Shown here: positions 13,913 to 25,341 of the stretch, piece by piece
How positions within the stretch are numbered: position 1 is the first letter of the stretch
Layout of the letters: each line of letters begins with the position of its first letter
Source: Temnothorax longispinosus
Taxonomy: Eukaryota > Arthropoda > Insecta > Hymenoptera > Formicidae
Assembly (NCBI RefSeq): GCF_030848805.1
Contig: NC_092369.1
Location: 12,127,199-12,191,198, forward strand
DNA length: 64,000 nt
Reading direction: 5' to 3'
The notes under the pieces: generated by a model
Seen by the model: the letters and a program-made list of their open reading frames with translations, nothing else
What the model was told of the DNA's origin: nothing
The model's database searches: none
Program-made: the position numbers and the translations under genes

Positions 13913-16900
13913 TGTCTCGAGTTCTATCTAAACCTTCTAAACGTGCTTTATGTAAAAATAATTATTTCTTTAATAATTTAGCATTATATTAAGTGTTTCT
14001 AAATTAGGTTTTTTTTAATTATATAATATAAAATATTAATAATTTTTTAATTGATCTAATTTTCATCTTTAATGCGATGCGTTGTCGATTTCACTTGCAA
14101 AATAATTACGGGCAAGATACGTACAATTTTAAACGCGACGCGAAACTTTACTCGGCCGTTAATAGCGAGCCTCGATCTCTTACGCGATTTTACGTCTATC
14201 GGCACGATGAGTAAGGGCAGAAATTCCACGTGCGATTAAAGCATTAAACGCAGGAATCGTTAAGCGGCCCGCCGAGTAAATTGCGGGGGACGCATGCACC
14301 CTCGAGTGCCCGGGTGAGCGCCCCCACCGACGACGAGAGCGGGAGGGTTTTACCACCGCATTTTAATTCGTTGATTATTATTCCGCGTAACCGCTCGTAA
14401 AACCGGCTACGATGAACCTTAACGACTCGCTGCTCGTAATTGTGCGTAACCGCGTGCGAGCGCCTCCGACGCGCGACGCCGCGCCGCGCCGGGTTCGCGA
14501 CACGTGAGAACCGGGTCGGAATCGCGACTAAAAGCTCAGTAATAATAATTTCCTCCTGAAAAAAGAACGAAGTAGACCAATTCAGAATACAGCCTTTATT
14601 TTTGCTCGCATAAATAAATGTTCATTAGAGAAGAGATTAAGTTAATACTAAAGTACTGAAGTATGATAAGAAGCCAGCAACATATCTTTCCATTTAGATA
14701 AATTAATTTTTTTCATAAATTACACAAATATATTTTATTAAAAGCGAAATTGGTTTATCCATTTCATCTTCACGATGGTGTAATCAAATTATGTCTGTGG
14801 TCTACCGCGATAAATCTGTGGGCGATTCGCGCGAAATTTGTCGCGACCGCTACGCCGATTCCTTGTGGGGTTCCCGAAGGACACAGAGCTCTCCTTTATT
14901 CCTGCCTGAGGAAGGAGCTGGTCTTCGCTACCAGCTGCTGCTCTGCCAGGTGGTAAAAAGGAGATTCGGCTGTAGGAAGAAGGAGGAAAATACAGAATGT
15001 ATGCGAAGGAGAGAAAGGGAAAGAGAAACGGAAAGTGCGGTTGGTTTCACCGACGGGTTTGAGAAGAAGGAAGGGGCGAGAGGGAGAAAGATGCAGAGAA
15101 GAGCGAGCCGAGCAAAAGAGGACAGTGGTTGAGGGAGAGAGAGGAGGACTAAGGGAAGGCGACCCAAATGCACACACGCACACACATATATATATATATA
15201 TATATACACAAACATGTACACATATAACATATACATCGTGAAGTGCAAGAGGAAGAAAGAGAGAAAGATGGGCGAAGAAGAGGCCACCACCAAAACACCT
15301 GGCGAGCATCCTTCTCCTAGTGGCGCCTCTTTAGAGAAATTCCTTCCTTTTTCTCGCCAGGACTACGAGGACCCATGGGAACCACGTTTGTAGCGCACAA
15401 AACGGCAACGCAGCAGCGTTTACCTTTTTTGTGGGCGCTGCATCCATATCGCTACCGTGGAAAAACATCTTACGAAAACGCTCGCAGTCGGGATTTCGAG
15501 ACGGTCGTCGTCCTGAAAGCCGGCGTCTCTCCGAGGCGTGCATTGTGCAGGACGAAATCGCGGAGGAATCCCGTAACATCCTGTTTTCATCTCTCGTCCG
15601 AGCGTCATTCGAGATCTTTGACGAGCAATCTTAATTCTGATCTTAATCCCGATATGAATAATATCTGACAGGCTGTAACAATCCGTGGTGTATCTTTTCA
15701 CGATTTAGATATTTTTAAAAACCCTTCAGAAGAACTTAAGAGCGGTCCTGATCCCCTCACATCGCACTCACATCTTTTAATCTCGCATTGCGACAAATAA
15801 ATAAAAAATAGATGTTCGCGCGGTGAGAAGGAATGTCTCAGCTCTGAAACGTTTCTCGTGAAGTGTCTCTCGTGGGGAAAAGATTCGTATTATCGCTCAA
15901 GGATCCGTATCTCTCTCCCCCTCGTCCCGAGGAACGCCTCGCGAGCAGAACGCGCGTGTGACGCAAGCGGAGAAGCCTCTCAGAAGATTGTCGGAGGAAG
16001 CGGTCGCCGATCCGTGACGTCACATCCGCCGAATTAATTTTCCGGCGTGTATGCCTTCTTTCCGGCGGATCGAAGATGCCCCTCGATGGCTCGAGCCTCT
16101 TAAATCTTGATCATCTAAACTGCAATCTCATCTGCATCTAAACTGCGTTTCTGTTTTTTCTCGTCTCTTTGTTGCGTCGATGAGTCGTCGATTCGAGAGA
16201 ACTAATGACCCTTAAATATTTGGCCCCCCGCCGGGCATCGTACACAATTATTCGCGCCAGGATTACGGTAATGACATCGTCAACGGGTGCATTCGTTATC
16301 CTGCGTTTCCGCGAGGAAACCCGTTTCTAAATCGAGGACCCGGGAGACGACTTCCTCATTGTCGGTCTTCGTGACTCACAGTCGCAGAAAATCAGGTGGC
16401 TGCGAGAGCCGTATATAGCTCCACCGGATAGTTAGCATAATATTTTCGTCTAACGATCGAGCCACTTTGTGGTATTTTTCACCCCGGCGCGGTCGCGATA
16501 ATCCAGCGTGGGAATCGAGAGCGTTTCCTACTTTGTCTCTTTTATCAAATCGCTATGCTAGTCGCGACACTCAACTGGTTCTCAGACGTACGCAAACTGC
16601 CCAAACGTGTTTGGATTTGTCCCCGATAAATTGACGCCCGAGATAGCGCGCGAATGGAACGAATATTGTCTTTATACGGTTCAATCTTACGGTGTGGTAG
16701 TGTACTCGCGCGATGCTGAAAGAAGATCCGATAAGACGAGCATGTATTAAAGTAATGGATCCACATTCACCGTCAGCCGCGTCAAACGCGATAACGGCAC
16801 CGTAAATTAAATCTTCGACTAATTGATATAAAATCTTGCAAAGTAAAAGGGACCAGGGAATGTAAAAAACAAATTATGATTAGCGCGAGAGTCTCGCTAA

Positions 16901-18013
16901 TCGGACGAATGTTTCGTTCTGGAATATCAAATTTTGAATAACGACGGAATAAATTAGCAGCGCTCTTAGGACGCTCTCAGACCTTTTTAATCGCCGAACA
17001 ACGCTAGGGCTGTACTAATTAACCCGATGGCGATGAGAATATCCGGGCACCATGAGAAAACCGTCTCGCGAACTTCGTGAGAACGCACTTGAACCCGACG
17101 AAATAGCGATACGACTCTGCCGCTCCGATCGAGATAAAAAAAAGATTCTCGCAGCCTTCCGGGAAGATTTATGCACGCGTATTATTATGACACTCGGCCG
17201 GTCGGGTTGTTCCTCGCGAACTGATTGTAATTAAAATCTGTTTGTTTTCACTCGAAGATAAAAAATCATCTATTAACTCTGCACATCAGTGATTCCAGGA
17301 AACACAAAAATTATTTCAGTCTGCTGGATTTGTACGTATAATTATTTAATATTAAACATAATTTTTCCTTTATCGGTTTAGAAGTTAAAGTTATTTACGA
17401 TCTGAACTGGATCTTGGTAGCCTAATAAAATTTCTATATATGTATTTTCTTTTTTGTATCTATACTGTTAAATATTAAAGGATGATACCAATACCTTGAA
17501 AGAGTTAAATATCATTTTATTATTTTTAATCATGTCAAAATTTATTATTTTACGAAATAACCTCTGTATCTTTTATGCGAAATATTTCCCTTTGGACCAA
17601 CGGCTTAACGTCTCTTTCCGAAAGACTTAAACTGACAAAAGTATAATTTAACACTACGAATTTAACACTGTATATACTGAAAATATAAACAACATATAAA
17701 TAATTCTTTTCTTAATTTTGCAATTCTATTCTTGACTTACCTATATTTGATTTACTTATTGGCCTCACACCATATTTCTGATGATATTTGCAAATCCGCA
17801 ATTAAACTGAAAGAGACGATTAAAATTATTCACGATAATACGCGCCGAATAAAATTTCAACGGCACGAAGGCGATAATTCTGCGGCGGGGTGCGAGAGTG
17901 TGTAATTTCAAAACGGGCCTCGCAGAGACACGAACACTTTGTGAATCGTTTTACGCGTTAACGAGCGTCTGCCCTCCCGCTTCGCATTTTCCACTGGTTT
18001 CTCGCGATGTTTT

Positions 18014-18064
<51 letters not shown>

Positions 18065-21000
18065 GCGCGCCTATTATCGTTTCCTTTCTGCACGTGCTCG
18101 TTACGAGGCGCGTAGTACTCCACCGGGCATGACGACGCTCTCCGGCAATTATTCGGATTCATTACGTGCAGGAAGGGGACTTCCCTTCAGGAGCCCCGCT
18201 ACACGCCTCGCACGTACAAACGTCAGCGGGGCGCTCCACCGTAACCGGGGCCCAACGGACCCAAACGCCTGCGGCTGGCCGCCCTTTACTCGCGTGCGCT
18301 ACCACATAGCAGCTGGAAAATCAGTTCCCTTCCTCTCTTTTTCTCTTTTCTTATTTTCGAAGCGCAAGACGCCTTATCGCCGGCCACTGAAATATATCGG
18401 TCCGTGATTTCGCACACGTTCGTTCTTCATAAAATTCGGACGCAAGCTGTTCCGGAGTCCGAACCTATTCGCGCAGAGTCGACGAATTCCGGGCTGACTT
18501 TAGCTCAGCGAAATAATAGAGGATAATCTGTCATCGACTTAAATGTAGTAGCCGCTAAATGCCTTCCCTGTCAAGTTTTTATCAAAATTGACTTCAGATC
18601 TTAATTTACAGCCTTGAAATGAACTCTTTAGTGGCTCATAATTTTTAATTCCGGGCCACTAATATCTCAATTTGTTTTTGTTACGGGAATATTGATTTCC
18701 GAGTTTATTAAAGAACTTATAAAAGGTATATACTCCGTGTATAATCGCGGCGTGAATAATTTTATGAAATGCATCAACATATTCTCTTTTTTATAACGCG
18801 CGTAAGATGCGTCACGTTGGTGGACCGTGGACGAAAGCCACGCCATAACAAAGAATGACGAAAGTTCATCGTACTTTACTCAAGCAAAGGTAAAAGAGAA
18901 AGTAGGTAAAGATGGAGAGACGAATTGTGTCGGGTAGAAGGGCCTAAAGTCCCAGTTCACCTCGGTTGCGAACACCTGGCGTTTACCTGACCCGATAGAG
19001 CTCTCGATCTCTCGTCCAATAGCGAGGGAGCGAGTTTCGGGGCCCGCGGGGCCCTCGTTTCGACGAGTACGTTGAACCCCCTCTGACAATTCTAACGTCT
19101 CTCTCTCCTCCCTTTCGTGTTTCAGGACTCGCACGGTATCGAGGAGATGAACGCCGCGCCGGTTACTGACGTGTACCAGGATGTCCAAGTACTCGGCGGC
19201 TCGCAAAACGAGACCCACACCATTGTGACGTTCGCCAGGAAGTGGCAGACGTGCGACCCTCAGGATCGTCAACTCTCGGTAATCGCTGAGACGGAATTAT
19301 AATTATCTTATAATGTTTATATTAACATTTTTGTCACGCAAATACAGGTCTGGCTGATCTTTCAATTCTCAAGCAATGTGCAAGATGTTAATTAAATAAT
19401 ATGTTACGTTGAACAATTGTAGCAAATTGAAAATAGGCCAAGAAAAAAAAGTATTGTAGGAACGGATGATTGGATTCACTGCCTAGAATTAAGATTTGCC
19501 GCGAGCGAGCACCGCAAGGTGCATTTCGGGCATCACTTCAAACTTAAAATAAATCTTATAAACTCTGTGGCCTGCGGGGGCTTCAAATATTCTACGTAAT
19601 TGAAAGGGGTCATTCTCGGATGCCAACGGTGATTCGCAAGCGCGCATTAACGCAGCGAGGGCCGGGAATTTATCGCGCCTCGCTAACATCGAAATTACCT
19701 TCCGACCTCTAATCCGCTACTCTGTAATTAAAATGCGTGCAAAGAAAGCAAATCTCGCCGTGCATATCTCGTCGGCCAAACAGAGTCCTTTAAAAGGGTC
19801 CGAAGAAGAGAGAAAGAGAGAGAAGCGTTGTCCGAAAGATTTACAGTATAACTGTCGCGGCTCCGTACAATTCGTGGAGAACCCTCTTTCGATTTATGCT
19901 CGGAGGGAGGCAGGGGCCCCGCGGCTTTAAGAGGCCGTAGGGCCCCGCAGTCTCAAATTCCCGCGGTGGTATTTAGGCGTTTAGCATGCCGTCTGTCCCC
20001 TTTCGCCGTGGCACGATCCTCCGGCGGTCAACGTATTCGATTTTAATTGCAGTCACGCCATTATAATACTTTGACAGAGATATATATATTATTTACCGGA
20101 ATATAATAAAACAGAAAAAAATAAAACAGGACGCTGTAACTCGAGAATATTTTTGAAACGCAATATCGATGATTATTGTCGCTTTAACTGGCGAAAATCA
20201 CTTTTAGAGCGACACCATCAGGGTACTATGGGCCCTGCATGACACCGATCCCGAATTAAACACGGCGGCGTGGCACGGGGATAAACGAGGCGGAAGGGCT
20301 CTGAGGCTGAAGACAGCTGCGGGACATTCGCCACCGCGAGAAACTCGTAATATACGACACTGGGACGTAAAGCTTAATCAGGTAAACTGGTAAAAGAATA
20401 AGACACCCTCTTTCCTCAATATTCTTGTAATTTTTCTACCAAGTTCAGATAATTAACGGCGGTTTAGATAATTACTTATATTCATTATTCTAACAAAATG
20501 AGAAGCCAAAGACGAATAAATAGTTGTATTATGGATATTTCAAATTCACGATTAATTTAATTTAATTCCGAACCGCTTTCGCCATTTTCTTCATTCCGCG
20601 CGCGTCTTGATGAATTGTGATTTAACGATGTTTCCGTTTGACAGTTTGAGGTGGACAATACGGACACCGTCTACTGGTGCAAGATCTTCAAAGCCTCCTC
20701 GTTGAAAAAGAAACACCACATGATAGGGGTAAGTACGCGGCGATGCAAATTCGCGCTAACAGGTTTCTCGAGTAGACGCGGACCTCTCGAGAATAAGTCC
20801 CGGCGTTGTGATGGAATGTAAAGGCCGGGCCTTATTCGTATGTGGTTCACGAATCACGGTCATTCATGCCGGACGTCGTATGGGGTAGACGCGCGCGTCG
20901 TTAGAATAAAAAAAAAGAACCGGAATGATGTCACTGCGCGTATCGAAACGTTCGTCGACTATCAATGGGAGAACGATCGCGGGAAAAACGATCACGATCG

Positions 21001-23697
21001 TTCCCAGGATCTCGCCACGACGTTCTAACGGCGGGCCCAGATCTTTCGACGATCTCCCATGTCTCGACGAACGTAATCTTTCCTGAACTGAAGACCTCGA
21101 GAGAGATCTCTCGCGCAAATTTCAAATCGCCTAATCCGAAGCGGAGCGATTTTAGGCATCTCGAGCTTATGCATTATTTATGCATTTCAGTACACCCCGC
21201 TCGTGGAGAAGGCGAACGAAGGTCTGGTCCATCACATAATTCTGTACGAGTGCGCGTCGACGGCACCGATCCTCGGGGAACACGCCAGAATCGCCGGCGC
21301 CCGCTGCTACAGTCCGACAATGCCGCGAGAATGGGACTCGTGTCTGCAACCCGTCCTCGCCTGGGCTCGTGGCAGTAAAGGTAAATTATCTACAAAGTGC
21401 AGGCAGATTATTGTCAGCCAAGTCTTTTCGGCCAAATAATCTGCACAAAATTCCCCACGAAGGTTCAGAATGTCAAAATAAAGCCGACGAAATCGACCTA
21501 GATCCTGTTCGCATTAAGAAAACTTTCTTTTTTATTTTTTTGTTCTTTATAATCTAAAGACTTTCTTTAATTTTATAAATAGTGTAATTGTAATATAATC
21601 GTTTACCATTGTGTCACGCAGGGGAATGGATGCCGGAGCACGTCGGTATACCTATAGCGGAACACGGCGACAGCTCGTACTACATGCTGGAAGTCCATTA
21701 CAATAATCCGAGCATGAAGAAGGTGACCGACAGCAGCGGCATAAGACTTCACTTGACTCCGAAGCTTCGTCCTCAAGAAGCGGGCATTCTCGTGGCCGGC
21801 ATAGCGGTGAGTCCTCTTCATGTGATACCCCCGAAGCGACAGGAATACGCCACCGCCGGATATTGCACTCCGCACTGCACCAACACGGTAATTGAAGAGT
21901 TACAAGATATTCAATTATGCCATTCGCAGGAAAGATATTATAAATAATATCTTTTGTATACTAAATTGAAGTGTTTTATATTAAATTAAATATTAAATTG
22001 AAGTAATGAAGATATAACTTTACAATCTTTGTTGTGTATATTACTGTAATTTCTGGCATTTTTCAGAATTATTACATTTCCAGACTTTTATTGCGGTATA
22101 CATATTTATACTAAGAAATAACATAAAATATAATAAAATAAAAACGGGTGTAAATCGAAAGAAATAAAGTTGATATCAAATTCTATTTCAGATGTTCCCT
22201 GAGGACGGTATCAACGTCGTATCGGTTGTCTTGCACTCGCATTTGGCTGGTCGGCGTCTGAGCCTGAAGCACATTCGACAAGGTAAAGAGTTGCCGATGA
22301 TAGTCCAGGACAATCACTTCGACTTCAACTATCAGCAATCTCACACCCTGGAGAAGGAAGTGAAGGTGCTGCCCGGTGACGAGCTGATTGCAGAATGTAT
22401 TTACCAAACTGTGGACAGAAGCAGGCTGACTTTAGGCGGCTACGCGGCTTCCCAGGAGATGTGTCTGGCATTCATCGTGCATTATCCCAGAACACCTCTC
22501 GCCGCTTGTTATAGTATGACGCCTGTCAAGGAGCTCATCAAGACTCTCGGCATAAACAGCTTCCGGGGGATGACGATAGACTACTTGGAGAAGATGTTCC
22601 TAACGAATGGGTGAGTTACCTCATGCGGGATAATGGGAATTTTAGGACGTTCCATAAGATCTATTGTTATATCAATTATCACGAAAATTCTTTAATTTAA
22701 TTCGTACATTATATCTGCAGATTTTTTCTAATTTATAAACTATTAATTTTTATCTTCTTTAATACTACAAAAGAGAAGAGAGAAACGGATTTAGAACATT
22801 TTTATTATATATTGCATTTATATGTAAAAAATATAGATCGAAAGAAAAATCTCGTCGCCTGATTTAAATTTTTGGTTTATAAAAAAATTCTAGATCCGAC
22901 TTGATTTCGCCTTCGCTCAATCAGCAACAGTTTCCCGGTTATTCAGACATGAGATCGACCGACGAGATTGACAAGAGTGTCGTTAAAGAAGCTGAGTCTG
23001 CATTAAGGGCCATGAAAGAACACATGGACGAAAATGATGACGATAACATCTACACACGACTCATCATTGAGGAACCCGAGGAATTTCGAGGTATAAAAAT
23101 AAAAATTAAATAAATAAAATATTGGTAAATAATTATAACATTTTTTTGCGATTGAAGAGATTATTTTGAACGTTTTCCCCCTAATATTTTCTTAAATTTC
23201 CAGGTCGAACTATGATCGAACATATACTGGCTTTGCCGTGGACAGAAGATTTGCTTGCAAAGAAGATAGAAAATAGCATTTATCACGGTAGACACATGAC
23301 ATTCTGCAGAAAGAGGGACGACCAATTAGCATTGGTAAAATCTCTCACAATTTCTTATTCCTAGTTACAATTTAGAGTCACAATGATGCTCCTTCAAGAA
23401 AAGTATACCAAGAAACGTTACCGGATAATTTCTACCATACAGATTAAATTTATTAATTTCTCGTCGGTATTGTTATACATATTATTTGTCATATATTATT
23501 TGTAAATATATATTAATTTTTTAAATTAATTTTTTAAGCCGGCAGATATTCAGAACTTCCCAAATTTTACGGCACTCCCGGAAGTGAACGACACAGTCTG
23601 CAGCGAGATCAGATTCACGTCTGGCTCCCCCAAAGGTCCCCACACCTACTTGATAAACCTGGTCACTATTGTCGTTGTATCGATCGTTGTGTTATAA
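5741..23697 (+). CDS. MOXD1-like: DBH-like copper monooxygenase (MOXD1 family), secreted
   Basis: Nine coding exons: 5741..6763, 19126..19278, 20645..20728, 21191..21380, 21622..21887, 22192..22610, 22894..23090, 23204..23334, 23539..23697. All joins keep frame and give 873 residues. The order is a signal peptide (residues 1-20), an acidic extension (about 21-265), a DOMON domain (about 270-390), then the two copper type II ascorbate-dependent monooxygenase domains. By analogy with DBH/PHM, the CuH ligands H434, H435 and H509 (motifs VHHIILYE and EVHYNN) and the CuM ligands H587, H589 and M662 (HSHLAGR, EMCLAF) are all present, so the enzyme looks active. A hydrophobic C-terminus (VTIVVVSIVVL) suggests a GPI or membrane anchor. 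Family members hydroxylate small substrates with copper and ascorbate in the secretory pathway; the substrate of MOXD1 types is not established. Which insect paralogue this is I cannot decide. Confidence 0.95.
7960..8275 (+). repeat. Purine-rich tract with (GA)n
   Basis: Over about 300 bases the plus strand is mostly A and G, broken by few pyrimidines, and includes a clean (GA)11 run at 8231-8252. An open frame across it (7771-8061) encodes only low-complexity Lys/Arg/Gly sequence and is a by-product of the base bias. Confidence 0.6.
9677..9916. mobile_element. MITE, family A copy 1
   Basis: Bounded by ATACACTGTTAAAT on the left and its near reverse complement (ATTTAACAATGTAT) on the right, about 240 bp, AT-rich and non-coding. 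A second copy with the same ends and matching interior (TTAAATAACATTTTGTTATT here, TTAAATATCATTTTATTATT there) lies at 17461-17676. Two copies with the same boundaries argue for a transposed unit. Confidence 0.6.
12097..12117 (+). repeat. (TCG)n microsatellite
   Basis: Seven TCG/CGT units in intron 1 of the copper monooxygenase gene. No coding context. Confidence 0.7.
13130..13350 (-). mobile_element. MITE, family B copy 1
   Basis: Starts CACAGAAAAAGAG and ends CTTTTTTTCTGTG, so the ends are inverted repeats. The minus-strand interior (GAACTATATAAAAT, then AATATAATCTCATTTCAAGA, then AAACTAAAGATATT) is matched at 55569-55735 and 56712-56866 on the plus strand. About 220 bp, non-coding. Confidence 0.65.
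13565..13586 (+). repeat. (CT)n microsatellite
   Basis: Uninterrupted CT run within intron 1 of the copper monooxygenase gene. Confidence 0.85.
13885..13912 (+). repeat. (GA)n microsatellite
   Basis: Uninterrupted GA run only 300 bases from the CT run at 13565, so the two are complementary and could pair. Confidence 0.85.
15171..15211 (+). repeat. Compound (CA)n(TA)n microsatellite
   Basis: CA repeats pass into TA repeats, followed by further CATATA-rich sequence up to about 15233. Short open frames across it are low complexity. Confidence 0.8.
17461..17676. mobile_element. MITE, family A copy 2
   Basis: TATACTGTTAAATATTAAAG on the left faces AATTTAACACTGTATATA on the right, matching the ends of the copy at 9677-9916; interior blocks such as CAAAATTTATTATTTTA also match. 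About 216 bp, with no coding capacity. Confidence 0.6.
18023..18061 (+). repeat. (GA)n microsatellite
   Basis: About 19 uninterrupted GA units in intron 1 of the copper monooxygenase gene. The open frame at 17898-18407 runs across it and is not supported otherwise. Confidence 0.85.
20949..21073. repeat. Imperfect long inverted repeat in intron 3 of the copper monooxygenase gene
   Basis: CGTTCGTCGA followed by ATGGGAGA and CG at 20949-20985 is met in inverse orientation at 21040-21073 (CGATCTCCCAT, TCGACGAACG). The spacer contains a smaller palindrome (GAACGATCG against CGATCGTTC). The RNA could fold into a stem of about 30 pairs with mismatches. It may be a decayed MITE or a structured intron element. 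Confidence 0.45.
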
Positions 23698-24016
23698 GAG
23701 GCCTTGAGCGAATAGTCAACGACAGTTAGCGGCTGCACGGCGAATGCAATTCGCACTGTCAGTTATTCAAGTACGACAAATACGGTTCTCTCGTCTCACG
23801 AATGTTTTTTTTGTATATTTTTAAATTTGCAAGACGAGCTTGATTAACTTATTAATTTAAGCGATTTTACCTTGTAAGCGACTTTCTCGAACGAGCCCCG
23901 ACCGCTCGGAACACAAATCGGGATATTCCTAAAGTATTAGGTGGCTGGTTAATTTCTCCTGGTAAGAAAACGACAAAATTTTCAAAAAAATTTTCGTCGA
24001 TCCAGCACACTAAGCG

Positions 24017-24152
24017 TATATATATATATACGTATATATATATATATATATATAAGCGTATATATATATATATATATATATATAGAAGTATATAATATAA
24101 TATAATGTGTAAATACATAATTATTAATAACATATATATATATATATATATA
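24017..24152 (+). repeat. (TA)n-rich microsatellite, 3' of the copper monooxygenase gene
   Basis: Three TA blocks (about 24018-24052, 24059-24084, 24132-24153) lie 320-450 bases after the stop codon. A candidate poly(A) signal, AAAATAAA, follows near 24215, so the repeats may lie in the 3' UTR. Confidence 0.7.
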
Positions 24153-24846
24153 TGTATATGTATAAGGCGTGCATCCTCTCGCGTTTTATTATTTTGTAAT
24201 GCGTGTTTGTATAAAAATAAATGTCTGTAAACATTTCCTCTAAACGTGTTCTCGCTGATACATTTTTGTCTCATCTCCTTATATATTAAACATAAATTTA
24301 TTCAATTTTTAACATTTTTAATAGTTATTTTTATTGATAATTGATATGCAGCATTTTACCCATTAAAAATTTTTGAATTTTGTTATAAAATATTCGGTAA
24401 AAAAATATAAGAAAATTTATATGCTGAGGTTATTTATAAAAAAAGCTAATATTTTAAATTTTATATAAATCTAAAAATTTCTGATTTTTCTTACGACCTC
24501 CTTAATACTTAAAACCGATAGAATTAATTATTCAACTATTACAAGTTCCCATATCGGGGACATATTTAACATCTCTCTAATACCAGATTTATTGCATGGA
24601 TCGAGATAGATTTCGCTTAATGATCTCATCCGAGTGTGATTCCGATCCTTCGGAATTAAGCATCGACACGGCTTTAAAGAACACCCACGCGCGACCTCCG
24701 TCCCATAGAGACGACCCGATTCGCAATTTTCTAGCTGGTTAAACCGAATGCGTCGCGGTTTTCCAATCTTTCCGCCCGCAACATCGCCCGCCCTTTGTTC
24801 ACCGCGATCTTGTTGCGCTGACGTATGGGGCACCATGTGGCCGTCG

Positions 24847-24935
24847 CTGATAAGCGACGAATTGCGCTTTTATCAAATTACGAAGCGACTCCTGCGAGTA
24901 TAAAAGCCGCTCCCTCGGGACGTCCGGCGTCAGCA
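24847..24935 (+). promoter_or_regulatory. TATA promoter with GATA sites for the Arg-rich gene
   Basis: TATAAAAG at 24899-24906 is followed about 30 bases later by a TCAG-type initiator (GTCAGC near 24929-24934). Two GATA-type sites precede it: TGATAAG at 24848 and its inverse TTATCA at 24870. GATA sites close to TATA promoters are common in insect gut and fat-body genes. The inferred first exon (about 24930-25048) is non-coding and ends at donor GTATGA (25049). Confidence 0.6.
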
Positions 24936-25341
24936 GCTTTCCGGAGCACCGACGAGAAGCACTTCTGAGCCCTGCACTTGAAGAGCCCTTGCCGAGGCCT
25001 TTCGAAATACCTCGGAAAGCTTGGTCGCGGCAGTTTTCAGTTCCTCAGGTATGACACTTCTCGCTGTCGCGACATTCCACGATATTCTCGAGTTATTGAA
25101 ATCCAGCGCAATACGTGTTACTCTAAATTTCGAGACGGGACATTGTTAAACAAAGAATTTAAAAAAAAAACATCATCACGTATGTTATAAAGAAACTAGT
25201 CTTCTTCCAAACGCATTGTACCATTCGCCTTTAGTTTTAAAATCTTTCAAACGCGATTTAATTGACTCGATACGAATAACGGAGATAACATTACTTTCTA
25301 ATTAATTAAGATTGAGATTTGTAATAATATTTTGCGGCAGG

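Larger units (their letters stand above)
6764..19125 (+). other. 12.4 kb first coding intron of the copper monooxygenase gene
   Basis: Donor GTAAGT at 6764 and acceptor TTTCAG ending at 19125 bound a very long intron compared with the others (under 1.4 kb). It contains purine-rich DNA (about 7960-8275), GA/CT and CA/TA microsatellites, two copies of one inverted-repeat element (9677-9916, 17461-17676), a member of a second family (13130-13350), and CpG-rich blocks at 10200-11450 and 14100-14550. Frames here are short, lack family signals and overlap on both strands. I find no nested gene, though a non-coding RNA or an alternative first exon cannot be excluded. Confidence 0.7.
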
